DNA of 64,000 nucleotides from Thermotoga sp. KOL6 (GCF_002866025.1 NZ_LNDE01000002.1:434001-498000); one strand, 5' to 3'; numbered from the stretch's first letter, positions 34,241 through 43,409 are shown. Translations and numbers: made by a program. Notes: generated from the sequence alone by a model not told the origin.

Positions 34241-35188
34241 TTGGCAACTGCTTTCTTGTGGGGTTATTACGGATTCAATAACTTTGGGGACGAACTCATG
34301 TTCAAAGCATGTGTTAAAATGTTGAAAGATTTCGGTTTCAGCACGATTTATGTTCCCTTACCAAAAGGTAAGAAAGCTATGGGAGTGACAGCTGTTGACA
34401 GAGTTTCCTTTAAGATGTTGTCGTTCTTGAGAAGATCTCAGATATCTATAGCTGGAGGTGGGGGGTTACTTCAGGATGTGACAAGTTTTAGAAGTTTGCT
34501 CTACTATTATTATCTAGCTGAAACTTCTCTTCTTTTCAACAAGCCACTTGTTTTTTTCGGAAACAGCTTGGGACCTTTGAAAAGAAGCATTTCAAAAAGG
34601 CTCGTTCAACATGTACTTAGACACAGGAACACGCTTTTCATAGCACGAGATCCTGTTTCCTACAGGTATGTTAAGGCAATTGGTGGAAGAGTTTGGATGG
34701 GAACCGATCCTTCTCTACTACATCTTATGGACATCGAACCGAAAGAAAAAAACGAAAAGAAGGTTGTCTTTTTTCTGAAAACACCCATAGATGTTTCTAT
34801 CATTTTGAAGAATTTTAAGGAATACGGAATTGAGGATTTCGTTCTTTCAACAGCGTTTCCGGAAGATTGTTCTTATCTTCCTCCACTTCGAGCAGGTGAT
34901 GATCCTCTCGAAGAAATAGCGAGTTCTTCCCTCGTCATAACAGAGAGATTTCATCCTGCACTTGTGGCTTCCTATTTCGAAATACCATTCGTTGTTGTAG
35001 ACTGTCAGAAAGCGAGGAGATTTTTCGGGAAGTACACCAAAGAAGAGTTCTTTTTCTCAAAAAGAGATCCTTTGGAAATTTCCTTGAAAGCTTCTATCGC
35101 ACTGAAAAGAACTTTACAGCTGAGGAACAAACTGACGGAAGACGCACTGAGGATGAAAGAGTTTTTGAGAGAGTCTTTGAAAGGGTGA
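34241..35188 (+). CDS. csaB: Polysaccharide pyruvyltransferase, CsaB type
   Basis: Adds a pyruvyl ketal to cell-wall polysaccharide, which in Gram-positive bacteria creates the anchor for SLH domains. The family motifs GYYGFNNFGDELMF at the N-terminus, AGGGGLLQD and TERFHPALVASYFEIPFV are all present. TTG start follows GAGGTGATTTTCC. Its presence fits the SLH-bearing Omp-alpha-like protein encoded at 58467 in this window, though the polysaccharide in this lineage is not known to me. It leads a three-gene run with the M50-like and fumarase-beta-like genes. Confidence 0.88.
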   Translation: MATAFLWGYYGFNNFGDELMFKACVKMLKDFGFSTIYVPLPKGKKAMGVTAVDRVSFKMLSFLRRSQISIAGGGGLLQDVTSFRSLLYYYYLAETSLLFNKPLVFFGNSLGPLKRSISKRLVQHVLRHRNTLFIARDPVSYRYVKAIGGRVWMGTDPSLLHLMDIEPKEKNEKKVVFFLKTPIDVSIILKNFKEYGIEDFVLSTAFPEDCSYLPPLRAGDDPLEEIASSSLVITERFHPALVASYFEIPFVVVDCQKARRFFGKYTKEEFFFSKRDPLEISLKASIALKRTLQLRNKLTEDALRMKEFLRESLKG

Positions 35189-35194
35189 CGAACC

Positions 35195-35803
35195 ATGAGA
35201 ATAGTTGTTCCAACGTTGAGCAATATTTTGACGGGATTCCTTGCTGTCTTTCTTGTTGCAACACCGAGAGAGTATGTCAAAGGTTTTGTGGCTTACAAAC
35301 TTGGAGATCCCACTCCCAAACAAGCGGGGAGGTTGTCTCTAAACCCGTTCGTTCATCTTGATCCCGTGGGAACGGTGTCTTTCATATTGTTCGAATTCGG
35401 CTGGAGCAGACCAGTTCCCATTAGATTCTGGAAGTTGAGAAACAAGAAAAGAGATCTTTTGAAAATATCGATTCTTGGGCCTTTTACGAGTTTTCTTTTA
35501 TTTTTCATCTGCGGCTTTATCGCGTCAAAATTACCGGAAAGGAGTTTTTGGTGGTTCCTCATGGTGAAAGCTGCCAAGTATAATCTCACTTACTCGATCT
35601 TTTCGCTTCTTCCCATACCTCCTCTCGATGGTAGCAAGATTCTCGCTTCTTTGTTGCCAGATAAGTACATGGAATGGTTGGTAAAATACGAAGTGTACGG
35701 TATATTGTTCTTGCTCGCTTTGTTGGTTCTTTGGATAATACCGTTGGTAGTGAATCCGTTTGTGAACTTTATAGACGATTTTGTTCAAGCGATTGTGAGG
35801 TGA
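35195..35803 (+). CDS. M50 (site-2 protease) homologue lacking catalytic histidines
   Basis: An integral membrane protein of the FtsH-independent S2P/YwhC type. Hydrophobic segments and the blocks KGFVAYKLGDPTPKQAGRLSLNPFVHLDPVGT and SIFSLLPIPPLDGSKIL are clearly those of the family (split by 120 residues). Where the zinc-binding HExxH should sit, the sequence reads REYVK: both histidines are replaced and only Glu remains. The second motif (PPLDGS) is retained. It is therefore probably a pseudoprotease that may still bind substrates or partners. It follows csaB after 6 nt. Confidence 0.85.
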   Translation: MRIVVPTLSNILTGFLAVFLVATPREYVKGFVAYKLGDPTPKQAGRLSLNPFVHLDPVGTVSFILFEFGWSRPVPIRFWKLRNKKRDLLKISILGPFTSFLLFFICGFIASKLPERSFWWFLMVKAAKYNLTYSIFSLLPIPPLDGSKILASLLPDKYMEWLVKYEVYGILFLLALLVLWIIPLVVNPFVNFIDDFVQAIVR

Positions 35804-35808
35804 TCTTT

Positions 35809-36276
35809 TTGAAAATAGTCCTGAGATATCCTGTTTCTTTGAGTGTGATTCGCAAGCTGGAAAGCGGAGATCTGGTTTACTACACTGGAAAGATAGTGAC
35901 CATGGACAAAGAGATTGTAGAGATTATAGAAAAATACGAAAGATCGGAAGGAACGAGACTCTACGACTTAACAGGAGAAATTGTGGCGCTGGGTGTATTC
36001 GAGAAGAATAGGTTTCGCTTTCAAGAAATCGATGAAGAACTTCTGGAGAAGCTTTTTCTCATGGGTGTGAGTGGGGTAATTGTGAATCAAAGAGTTTCTT
36101 TCTCTGTTACAAAGAGATTTTCGAGGGTGCTGTTCGAGGCTGTAGAGGAGATAAAAGGAAGCAGAAAAGTTGTTTATAAAACCCCTGACGGCAGAAAACT
36201 GGAAGAAGTTGAAGTAGAGAAACTGGCTATTCGGGTAATACAAGATTCCTCTGGAAAAACTTACGTGAAGGTTTAA
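35809..36276 (+). CDS. Small protein resembling the fumarase/tartrate dehydratase beta subunit
   Basis: The N-terminal block LRYPVSLSVIRKLESGDLVYYTGKIVT aligns by eye with the beta-subunit start (…L..GD.V..TG.I.TARD), followed by YDLTGEIVALG, LLEKLFLMGVSGVIV and a C-terminal AIRVIQDSSGKTYVKV. The active-site KG...R and GGAGALL-type loops are absent, so it is unlikely to be an active hydro-lyase. TTG at 35809 is set by GAGGTGATCTT; the open frame further upstream overlaps the M50-like gene. Its end overlaps the stop of the convergent transglycosylase gene. Confidence 0.5.
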   Translation: MKIVLRYPVSLSVIRKLESGDLVYYTGKIVTMDKEIVEIIEKYERSEGTRLYDLTGEIVALGVFEKNRFRFQEIDEELLEKLFLMGVSGVIVNQRVSFSVTKRFSRVLFEAVEEIKGSRKVVYKTPDGRKLEEVEVEKLAIRVIQDSSGKTYVKV

Positions 36277-36842
36277 ATTCCAAGCTCTTTTTTGAACATC
36301 TGGTACGTTTCAAGTATTTTTTTTGCATACGTCTTTCTACTGTTTCCTCCGTTATAGTACTCAAGGGCTAACCTGAGGCTGTTGAATTTTTCATAGAGAT
36401 ACTTCAAATAATGAGATCCATACTTTATGTTCAACCTGTAGTTCCATATGAGTTCTGTCCAACCCGATTCCGGAGGCTCTAATCCATAGATGTTCGCCAC
36501 CATTTCTGCTGTTTCTTTCTTAATTTGCATCATTCCTAGTTCGCCATAAAGACCTATTACGTTTCTGAAGTCGCTCTCCACGTCTATAACTGAGATGATG
36601 AGAATCGGATCAAAATTTGTTTCACGAGCCGCTCGGTTTATTGTTTGCCATAAATCTTCCAAGAAATCTTCATCTGTCTTCAATTTGTATGATCCCCTTC
36701 TGGACCTAACCAAATCTTTGAACCATTCTTTTATGGTAATGGTGTTCAATTCACGAAAGGAAATGTTACTTTCCTGAGGAACGGTGCTCAGAAAAATCGG
36801 GATCAAAATGAGCACCAAGATCAGGATAGTTATTTTTTTCAC
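36273..36842 (-). CDS. Lytic murein transglycosylase (SLT family)
   Basis: A membrane-anchored or secreted muramidase-like enzyme that cleaves peptidoglycan with 1,6-anhydro ends. The N-terminal helix (IVKKITILILVLILIPIFL) is a signal anchor. The SLT fold shows PILIISVIDVESDF with the catalytic Glu, YGELGMMQIKKETAEMV and NIKYGSHYLKYLY, ending in ALEYYNGGNS. GTG at 36842 follows AAAGGAGGAAAATC. It is the only gene in this patch with a plainly active cell-wall enzyme. Confidence 0.9.
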   Translation of the reverse strand: MKKITILILVLILIPIFLSTVPQESNISFRELNTITIKEWFKDLVRSRRGSYKLKTDEDFLEDLWQTINRAARETNFDPILIISVIDVESDFRNVIGLYGELGMMQIKKETAEMVANIYGLEPPESGWTELIWNYRLNIKYGSHYLKYLYEKFNSLRLALEYYNGGNSRKTYAKKILETYQMFKKELGI

Positions 36843-36881
36843 GATTTTCCTCCTTTGTTCAATCACTTTTAAAATCCCCTC

Positions 36882-36916
36882 TGGTATAATAATGCTGGGT
36901 ACAATTCGATTATACT
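36882..36916 (+). promoter_or_regulatory. Two -10 elements ahead of dnaX
   Basis: TATAAT at 36885-36890 is preceded by TGG (extended -10). A second -10, TATACT at 36911-36916, lies in the repeated 19-mer and would give a leader of only about 10 nt. The divergent transglycosylase gene has A/T-rich elements in the same stretch. Confidence 0.55.
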
Positions 36917-36927
36917 ACACGGGGTGA
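36909..36927 (+). repeat. Copy 2 of a 19-bp inverted pair (promoter plus ribosome site)
   Basis: Plus-strand ATTATACTACACGGGGTGA, identical to the minus-strand sequence at 34183-34201 but in opposite orientation 2.7 kb away. It supplies the dnaX ribosome site GGGGTGA. The match stops abruptly at both ends. Confidence 0.8.
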
Positions 36928-36931
36928 TCCC

Positions 36932-38347
36932 ATGGAGGTACTATACAGAAAATACCGACCGAAGACGTTTGCAGAGGTTGTAGATCAAGACCACGTGAAG
37001 AAAGCAATAATAGGTGCTATTCAGAAAGATAGTGTTGCTCATGGGTACATTTTCGCTGGGCCTAGGGGGACGGGAAAAACGACCTTGGCGAGAATTCTTG
37101 CAAAATCCTTGAATTGCGAGAACAGAAAGGGAGTTGAACCGTGTAATGAATGCAGAGCTTGTAAAGAGATAGACGAAGGCACTTTCATGGACGTGATAGA
37201 GCTTGATGCTGCATCGAACAGGGGAATAGATGAGATCAGAAGAATTAGAGATGCTGTGGGATATAGACCAATGGAAGGAAAGTATAAGGTGTACATAATA
37301 GACGAGGTACACATGCTCACGAAAGAAGCTTTCAATGCCCTACTCAAAACCCTTGAAGAACCACCGTCTCACGTAGTATTTGTCCTCGCGACGACCAACC
37401 TTGAGAAGGTTCCACCCACGATAATCTCCAGATGTCAAGTCTTTGAGTTCAGAAATATTCCGGAGGAGCTCATAGAAAAAAGACTTCAGGAAGTCGCTGA
37501 AGCAGAAGGTATAGACATTGAGGAAGAGGCTTTAAGATTCATTGCAAAAAGAGCTGCTGGTGGTTTAAGAGATGCCCTTACTATGTTGGAACAAGTTTGG
37601 AAATTTTCGGAGGGAAAGATAGATCTCGAAACGGTACATCGAGCTCTTGGATTGGTACCCATCCAAGTGGTGAGAGATTACGTGAAAGCCATTTTTTCGG
37701 GCGATGTGAAGAAGGTTTTTATGGTTTTGGATGAGGTTTACTACAGTGGAAAAGATTATGAAGTGCTCCTCCAAGAAGCGGTGGAGGATTTAATAGATGA
37801 TCTTGAGAGAGAAAGAGGAGTCTACGACGTTTCACCTACCGATGTTGTTCAGGTTTCCAGACAGCTTTTGTCTCTCCTACGAGAAATAAAGTTTGCCGAG
37901 GAGAAACAACTCGTGTGCAAAGTTGGATCGGCTTATATAACTGCGCGATTCGCTAGCGAAAAGGTGTCAGAAAACCCTCAGAAAGAGAAGGAGAATATCG
38001 TTCAGAAAAATTTGGGTAGCGAAGAGAAAAAAAAAGACGAAAATGATGATTTCGATAGTCTCTTCAGAGAACTCATGGAGGAGTTGAAAGAGAAAGGGGA
38101 TCTTTCCATTTTCGTTGCTCTTAGCCTCTCAGAAGTCAGTTTCGATGGAAAGAAGGTGGTAATTTCTTTCGATTCCTCGAAAAAAATGCATTACGAGTTG
38201 ATGAAAAAGAGGTTGATAGAAATCGAAAGTCTTTTCTCCAAGAAACTCGGGAAGAGAGTTGTGGTTGAACTTCGGCTCATGGGAAAAGAAGAGACGATAG
38301 AAAAAGTATCTCAAAAGATAATGAAACTCTTTGAACAGGAGGGATAA
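36932..38347 (+). CDS. dnaX: DNA polymerase III tau/gamma subunit
   Basis: Clamp-loader ATPase. The P-loop GPRGTGKT is at residues 43-50, the zinc cysteines are 62, 71, 74 and 77, and the sensor/SRC motif [12 protein letters not shown] is present. The AAA+ and collar domains end near residue 340. A run of nine A at 38027-38035 encodes Lys366-368; a -1 shift or one added A would end the protein three codons later, at about 371 residues, while the full frame gives 471. This would mimic gamma versus tau. It starts at ATG 36932 behind GGGGTGATCCC. Confidence 0.95.
   Translation: MEVLYRKYRPKTFAEVVDQDHVKKAIIGAIQKDSVAHGYIFAGPRGTGKTTLARILAKSLNCENRKGVEPCNECRACKEIDEGTFMDVIELDAASNRGIDEIRRIRDAVGYRPMEGKYKVYIIDEVHMLTKEAFNALLKTLEEPPSHVVFVLATTNLEKVPPTIISRCQVFEFRNIPEELIEKRLQEVAEAEGIDIEEEALRFIAKRAAGGLRDALTMLEQVWKFSEGKIDLETVHRALGLVPIQVVRDYVKAIFSGDVKKVFMVLDEVYYSGKDYEVLLQEAVEDLIDDLERERGVYDVSPTDVVQVSRQLLSLLREIKFAEEKQLVCKVGSAYITARFASEKVSENPQKEKENIVQKNLGSEEKKKDENDDFDSLFRELMEELKEKGDLSIFVALSLSEVSFDGKKVVISFDSSKKMHYELMKKRLIEIESLFSKKLGKRVVVELRLMGKEETIEKVSQKIMKLFEQEG
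38027..38035 (+). other. A9 slippery tract in dnaX
   Basis: Nine A in frame as AAA AAA AAA. Slippage to the -1 frame reads AGA CGA AAA TGA, stopping at 38044-38046. A weak imperfect hairpin (about 38052-38069) follows. This is the same tract type that gives tau and gamma in Thermus dnaX by transcriptional slippage. Confidence 0.65.
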
Positions 38348-38348
38348 T

Positions 38349-38705
38349 TTGAAAAAAATCAAAAGCTTTGGTGGAAAAAGCTTAGGTGGAGGGAAACAAG
38401 AGAAACTTCTCAAAGATTTCATGAAGATGCAAGAAGAGTTGCAGAAAAAGGTTCAGGAGCTCGAAGAGAGTTTTTCAAATATGGAAGTGGAGGCTACCGT
38501 TGGTGGGGGTGCTGTGAAGATTGTTGCAACTTGTGATCGTAGAGTGAAAGAGATAGAGGTAGATGAGGATTTGAAGGAAGATTTTGAAACACTGAAGGAC
38601 CTCCTCGTGGCAGCCATGAACGAAATCATGGAAAAGATCGAGCAGAGAAGAGAGGAAGAAATGAGCAAGATTACACAACAATTTGGAATACCAGGAATAA
38701 TGTGA
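38349..38705 (+). CDS. YbaB/EbfC nucleoid-associated protein
   Basis: Small DNA-binding protein usually found after dnaX. The characteristic [26 protein letters not shown] and [16 protein letters not shown] are present, followed by the short C-terminal tail FGIPGIM. TTG at 38349 follows AGGAGGGATAAT and gives 118 residues. It directly follows dnaX, a very conserved pairing across bacteria. Its role is nucleoid structuring or gene regulation. Confidence 0.93.
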   Translation: MKKIKSFGGKSLGGGKQEKLLKDFMKMQEELQKKVQELEESFSNMEVEATVGGGAVKIVATCDRRVKEIEVDEDLKEDFETLKDLLVAAMNEIMEKIEQRREEEMSKITQQFGIPGIM

Positions 38706-39722
<1,017 letters not shown>

Positions 39723-39729
39723 CGAATTC

Positions 39730-39747
39730 GGGCGGGTGCTCCCGCCC
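39730..39747 (+). terminator. Hairpin between gap and pgk-tpi
   Basis: Perfect 7-bp GGGCGGG/CCCGCCC stem with loop TGCT, followed by TTTGTG. With only three T it is a weak terminator and more likely an attenuator or a 3' stabiliser that lets gap and pgk-tpi be expressed at different levels. Confidence 0.7.
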
Positions 39748-39775
39748 TTTGTGAGCTTGTGAAGGAGGTGTGAAC

Positions 39776-40975
39776 ATGGAAAAAATGACCGTAAAGGATG
39801 TCGATTTAAAAGGGAAAAGGGTCATAATGAGAGTTGATTTCAACGTTCCAGTGAAAGAAGGTGTGGTTCAGGATGACACTAGAATAAGAGCAGCCATCCC
39901 GACGATAAAATACGTTTTGGAACAAGGAGCGAAAGTGATTTTGCTTTCCCACCTTGGAAGGCCGAAAGGGCAACCTGATCCTCAGTACAGCTTGAAACCG
40001 GTTGCCGAAAGACTCTCACAGTTACTGGGACAAGAAGTGAAATTCGTGCCGGCGGTGGTTGGTGACGAAGTAAAGAAAGCCGTTGAGGAACTGAAAGAAG
40101 GAGAGGCCCTTCTGCTTGAAAACACGAGATTCCATCCCGGGGAAACGAAAAATGACCCTGAACTTGCCAAGTTCTGGGCGAGCCTAGCAGACATTCATGT
40201 GAACGATGCCTTCGGAACAGCTCACAGGGCACACGCTTCCAATGTTGGAATTGCTCAGTTTCTTCCCAGCGTGGCAGGTTTCTTGATGGAGAAGGAGATC
40301 AAATTCCTTTCTAAGGTGACTTACAATCCTGAAAAACCTTACGTCGTTGTTCTTGGTGGTGCGAAGGTTTCCGACAAGATCGGTGTTATTACGAATCTCA
40401 TGGAAAAAGCAGATAGAATCCTTATCGGTGGTGCCATGATGTTCACATTCTTGAAGGCGCTTGGAAAACAAGTTGGTTCTTCAAAATACGAAGAAGATAA
40501 GCTTGATCTTGCGAAAGAACTCCTTGACAAAGCCAGAGAAAAGAATGTGGAGATCGTTCTTCCTGTTGATGCTGTCATAGCCCAGAAAATAGAAGCGGGT
40601 GTGGAGAAGAAAGTAGTAAAAATCGACGAAGGTATTCCTGAAGGTTGGATGGGTCTCGATATTGGTCCTGAAACGATAGAACTCTTCAAACAAAAACTTT
40701 CCGACGCGAAAACGGTCGTTTGGAACGGACCTATGGGGGTCTTTGAGATAGACGACTTTGCGGAAGGAACCAAACAAGTTGCTCTCGCAATAGCTTCTCT
40801 TACAGAAAAAGGAGCCACAACAGTTGTTGGTGGTGGAGACAGTGCAGCAGCTGTGAACAAATTTGGAATAGAAGATAGATTCTCTCACGTTTCAACTGGC
40901 GGAGGAGCCTCTCTCGAATTTCTTGAAGGTAAAGAGCTTCCCGGAATTGCCAGCATAGCTGATAAAAAAAAATAA
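39776..40975 (+). CDS. pgk: Phosphoglycerate kinase (free form; also N-terminal part of PGK-TPI fusion)
   Basis: Makes ATP from 1,3-bisphosphoglycerate. RVDFNVP near the N-terminus and [37 protein letters not shown] and [15 protein letters not shown] are all family motifs. ATG at 39776 follows GAAGGAGGTGTGAAC; the GTG at 39770 is too close to the site. The frame ends at TAA 40973-40975 directly after an A9 run, giving 399 residues. A -1 shift there continues into triosephosphate isomerase, as known from T. maritima, where both free PGK and a PGK-TIM fusion are made. Confidence 0.97.
   Translation: MEKMTVKDVDLKGKRVIMRVDFNVPVKEGVVQDDTRIRAAIPTIKYVLEQGAKVILLSHLGRPKGQPDPQYSLKPVAERLSQLLGQEVKFVPAVVGDEVKKAVEELKEGEALLLENTRFHPGETKNDPELAKFWASLADIHVNDAFGTAHRAHASNVGIAQFLPSVAGFLMEKEIKFLSKVTYNPEKPYVVVLGGAKVSDKIGVITNLMEKADRILIGGAMMFTFLKALGKQVGSSKYEEDKLDLAKELLDKAREKNVEIVLPVDAVIAQKIEAGVEKKVVKIDEGIPEGWMGLDIGPETIELFKQKLSDAKTVVWNGPMGVFEIDDFAEGTKQVALAIASLTEKGATTVVGGGDSAAAVNKFGIEDRFSHVSTGGGASLEFLEGKELPGIASIADKKK
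40964..40972 (+). other. A9 programmed -1 frameshift site at the pgk-tpi junction
   Basis: The codons GAT AAA AAA AAA TAA end pgk. A -1 slip on AAA AAA AAA reads ATA ACC CGT and continues into the TPI frame. A CCCG/CGGG pair (40976-40979 with 40994-40997) could form a weak hairpin downstream. Confidence 0.85.
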
Positions 40976-41739
40976 CCCGTAGACTTATCCTTGCGGGAAA
41001 CTGGAAGATGCACAAAACGATCTCAGAAGCGAAGAAATTTGTGACTTTGTTGCTGAACGAGCTCCATGATGTAGAAGAGTTTGAAGTAGTTGTGTGTCCT
41101 CCTTTTACAGCTCTTTCAGAAGTTGGTGAGATTCTCTCTGGGAGAAACATCAAACTTGGTGCTCAGAATGTCTTCTACGAAGATCAAGGAGCATTCACAG
41201 GAGAAATTTCTCCTTTGATGCTGAAAGAAATAGGTGTAGAGTACGTGATAGTGGGACATTCGGAAAGAAGACGGATTTTCAAAGAGGATGATGAGCTAAT
41301 AAACAAAAAGATAAAAGCCGTTCTGGCAAAAGACATGACGCCTATTTTCTGTGTGGGAGAAACACTAGAGGAAAGAGAAAAAGGTCTTACATTCTGCGTT
41401 GTGGAGAAGCAAATAAGGGAAGGATTCTATGGTCTCAACAAAGAAGAGGCAAAGAAAGTAGTTGTAGCTTACGAACCTGTTTGGGCTATTGGAACAGGAA
41501 AAGTGGCAACTCCGCAGCAAGCGCAAGAGGTACATGCTTTCATCAGGAGATTACTCTTACAAATGTACGATGAAGAAACGGCTGAAACGATTAGAATTCT
41601 CTACGGAGGTAGCATAAAACCCAACAATTTCTTGGGTCTTATTGTACAAAAGGATATAGACGGTGGTCTTGTAGGAGGGGCAAGTCTCAAAGAATCTTTC
41701 GTAGATCTTGTGAGAATAATGAAGGGAGTTGTTTCTTGA
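40972..41739 (+). CDS. tpiA: Triosephosphate isomerase, expressed as C-terminal part of a PGK-TPI fusion
   Basis: Interconverts dihydroxyacetone phosphate and glyceraldehyde 3-phosphate. The catalytic Asn and Lys lie in [12 protein letters not shown], His in [12 protein letters not shown] and Glu in [13 protein letters not shown]. The first ATG (41008) is the Met after NWK, so starting there would delete catalytic Asn and Lys, and no ribosome site precedes it. The frame joins pgk through the -1 shift at the A9 run, giving a product of about 654 residues (399+255). It ends in the stem of a strong terminator. Confidence 0.95.
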   Translation: MTRRLILAGNWKMHKTISEAKKFVTLLLNELHDVEEFEVVVCPPFTALSEVGEILSGRNIKLGAQNVFYEDQGAFTGEISPLMLKEIGVEYVIVGHSERRRIFKEDDELINKKIKAVLAKDMTPIFCVGETLEEREKGLTFCVVEKQIREGFYGLNKEEAKKVVVAYEPVWAIGTGKVATPQQAQEVHAFIRRLLLQMYDEETAETIRILYGGSIKPNNFLGLIVQKDIDGGLVGGASLKESFVDLVRIMKGVVS

Positions 41740-41767
41740 GACCCCGCGGGGCGGGGTCTCACTTTTT
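41737..41767 (+). terminator. Terminator of the gap-pgk-tpi unit
   Basis: Perfect 10-bp stem TGAGACCCCG/CGGGGTCTCA (41737-41746 with 41752-41761), loop of 5, then CTTTTT. The tpi stop codon is part of the stem. Confidence 0.92.
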
Positions 41768-41785
41768 GAGAAGGAGGTACTAGTC

Positions 41786-42235
41786 ATGACCTTGAAGGAA
41801 AAGCTTATGGCGGATCTGAAAGAAGCGATGAAAAACAAAGATGCAATAAAAGTGAACACACTTCGCATGATACTCACAACTCTGAAAAATCTGGAAGTTG
41901 AAAGAATGAAGGAAGCTAGTGACGAGGAAGTCATGGAAGCTCTCATGAAAGAGGCAAAGAAGAGGAGAGAAGCCATAGAAGAATACGAGAAGCATGGCAG
42001 AAAAGAACTCGCAGAAAAAGAAAAAAAGGAATTGGAAATTATAGAGTCCTATCTTCCAAAGCAACTTTCGGAGGAAGAAATAAGAGAGATCGTCATGGAA
42101 GCAATAAAAGAGATAGGGGCTTCTTCTCCAAAGGATCTGGGTAAAGTTATGAAAATTGTTATGCCCAAAGTTAAAGGAAGAGCAGATGGAAAAATTGTGA
42201 ACAAAATGGTGAGGGAGATATTGGAATCTTTATGA
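41786..42235 (+). CDS. yqeY: GatB/YqeY domain protein
   Basis: A 149-residue helical protein related to the C-terminal tRNA-binding tail of GatB/GatE. MTLKEKLMADLKEAMKNKD and LRMILTTLKNLEVERMKEASDEEV at the N-terminus, then ESYLPKQLSEEEIREIV and LGKVMKIVMPKVKGRADGKIVNKMVREIL at the end, are family blocks. ATG at 41786 follows AAGGAGGTACTAGTC. It overlaps the next gene by ATGA. Its exact role is unknown; a link to amidotransferase is by homology only. Confidence 0.92.
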   Translation: MTLKEKLMADLKEAMKNKDAIKVNTLRMILTTLKNLEVERMKEASDEEVMEALMKEAKKRREAIEEYEKHGRKELAEKEKKELEIIESYLPKQLSEEEIREIVMEAIKEIGASSPKDLGKVMKIVMPKVKGRADGKIVNKMVREILESL

Positions 42236-42882
42236 AGTTCGATCCTGATATTATCAGATGTATAGAGATAGTTGATGCAGGACCCGCCCATCGCCCTACT
42301 CACGCTTCTTCGCTTCTTGTGTGGTACGCAAAACCTGGCAAAGGTGTGAAACGAGTACTTGAGCTCGGAAGCGGTATTGGAACTGTGAGTTTTGCCCTTG
42401 CAAAAATTTACGATGTGGAAGTGGTGGGAATTGAAAAAGAAAGAGAATTGTACGAGAAAGCAGTCAAAGGTATCTATTTGAACCAACTTGAAGGCAAGGT
42501 TTCGTTTGTGAACGCATCGGTAAAGGAGGTTTCTTTTGAGCCAGAATCCTTCGATATGGTGGTATCTAATCCTCCTCATCACACTAAAGTGAAGAGTAAA
42601 CATCCTTTGAAGGCCTCAACAAGAAGTTTAGAGAGAACCGATATACAAGCTTTCGTTCAGGCAACTTTTCGATTCTTAAAAAACGGTGGAACAGCGGTTT
42701 ATGTGCTCTCTCCTGAGAACTTTGTAGAGTGGTTGGAAGAATTCGTGTCTCATCGACTCGAGCCTAAGAGAATGTGTTTCGTCCATGGTAAAATTGAAAA
42801 AGTGGCGACGTTAGTTTTGTTGAGATTGAGAAAGAATGGGAAAAGGGGATTGATAGTAGATCCACCGGTGATTCTTTCATGA
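42232..42882 (+). CDS. Class I SAM methyltransferase, tRNA1(Val) m6A37-type
   Basis: Rossmann methyltransferase. LELGSGIGTVSFALA is motif I, VVGIEKERELYEKA is the acidic loop and VVSNPPHHTKV is the NPPY-like catalytic motif of N6-adenine or N4-cytosine methylation. The pattern and 216-residue length resemble TrmN6/YfiC (tRNA adenine-37) more than N6-DNA methylases, but specificity is inferred. The start overlaps yqeY and the end overlaps acpS. Confidence 0.82.
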   Translation: MKFDPDIIRCIEIVDAGPAHRPTHASSLLVWYAKPGKGVKRVLELGSGIGTVSFALAKIYDVEVVGIEKERELYEKAVKGIYLNQLEGKVSFVNASVKEVSFEPESFDMVVSNPPHHTKVKSKHPLKASTRSLERTDIQAFVQATFRFLKNGGTAVYVLSPENFVEWLEEFVSHRLEPKRMCFVHGKIEKVATLVLLRLRKNGKRGLIVDPPVILS

Positions 42883-43409
42883 TTGTTGGCGTTGGAGTAG
42901 ATCTTCTGGAGATAGAAAGAATTCATGAAAAACTTGTCGACAGGATATTGGGTAAAGGGGAGAAAGAAATCTACCGCTTGCGAAATCGAAAGAAAGAATT
43001 TCTTGCAGGCAGATTTGCTCTCAAAGAGGCCTTTTTCAAGGCTCTTGGAACGGGAATAAATGGATTTCGGTTTGCCGATGTGGAGTTTCTCGAGGACAAA
43101 GGGAAGCCTGTTCTAAAAATCCACCGGGATTTTGGCCTGTTCAATTTTGCTCACATTTCCCTTTCACATGACGTGTTCGTGATTGCTGTGGTTGTTCTCG
43201 AAAAGAGAAAGGGTGGTATTATTGTAAAAGGTGAAGAAGAGAAATTGAGTAAAAATTTTGAAATTTTGGGCAGAAAGGACGATGGATGGGAAATAGATTC
43301 GCAGCTTCCGCCTTTTGTCTTGAAAGAGATTCTTCAGAAACTCGGTTGTAAATTGGTAAAGTATGGAAACATTCTTGTGGCAGGATGTGAAGAGAATGAG
43401 CATAGATGA
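42879..43409 (+). CDS. acpS: Holo-ACP synthase with a C-terminal extension
   Basis: Transfers phosphopantetheine from CoA to the acyl carrier protein. IVGVGVDLLEIERI has the Mg-binding Asp8, and AGRFALKEAFFKALGTG has Glu50 and the CoA-binding lysine. The core ends near residue 112 (VVVLEK). A further ~64 residues (KGEEEKLSKNFEILGRKDDG to GCEENEHR) are unlike AcpS and may form a small extra domain. Its ACP substrate is encoded at 16758. It shares its last 14 bases with the next gene. Confidence 0.9.
   Translation: MIVGVGVDLLEIERIHEKLVDRILGKGEKEIYRLRNRKKEFLAGRFALKEAFFKALGTGINGFRFADVEFLEDKGKPVLKIHRDFGLFNFAHISLSHDVFVIAVVVLEKRKGGIIVKGEEEKLSKNFEILGRKDDGWEIDSQLPPFVLKEILQKLGCKLVKYGNILVAGCEENEHR

Noticed and set aside
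35674-35808. Open frame extending the fumarase-like gene into the M50-like gene
   Set aside because: It overlaps a conserved reading frame and lacks a ribosome site, while TTG at 35809 has GAGGTGATCTT.
41008-41739. A separate tpi gene starting at ATG 41008
   Set aside because: The Met is inside the conserved NWKM motif, so this start deletes the catalytic Asn and Lys; no ribosome site lies before it, and the frame joins pgk by a -1 slip.
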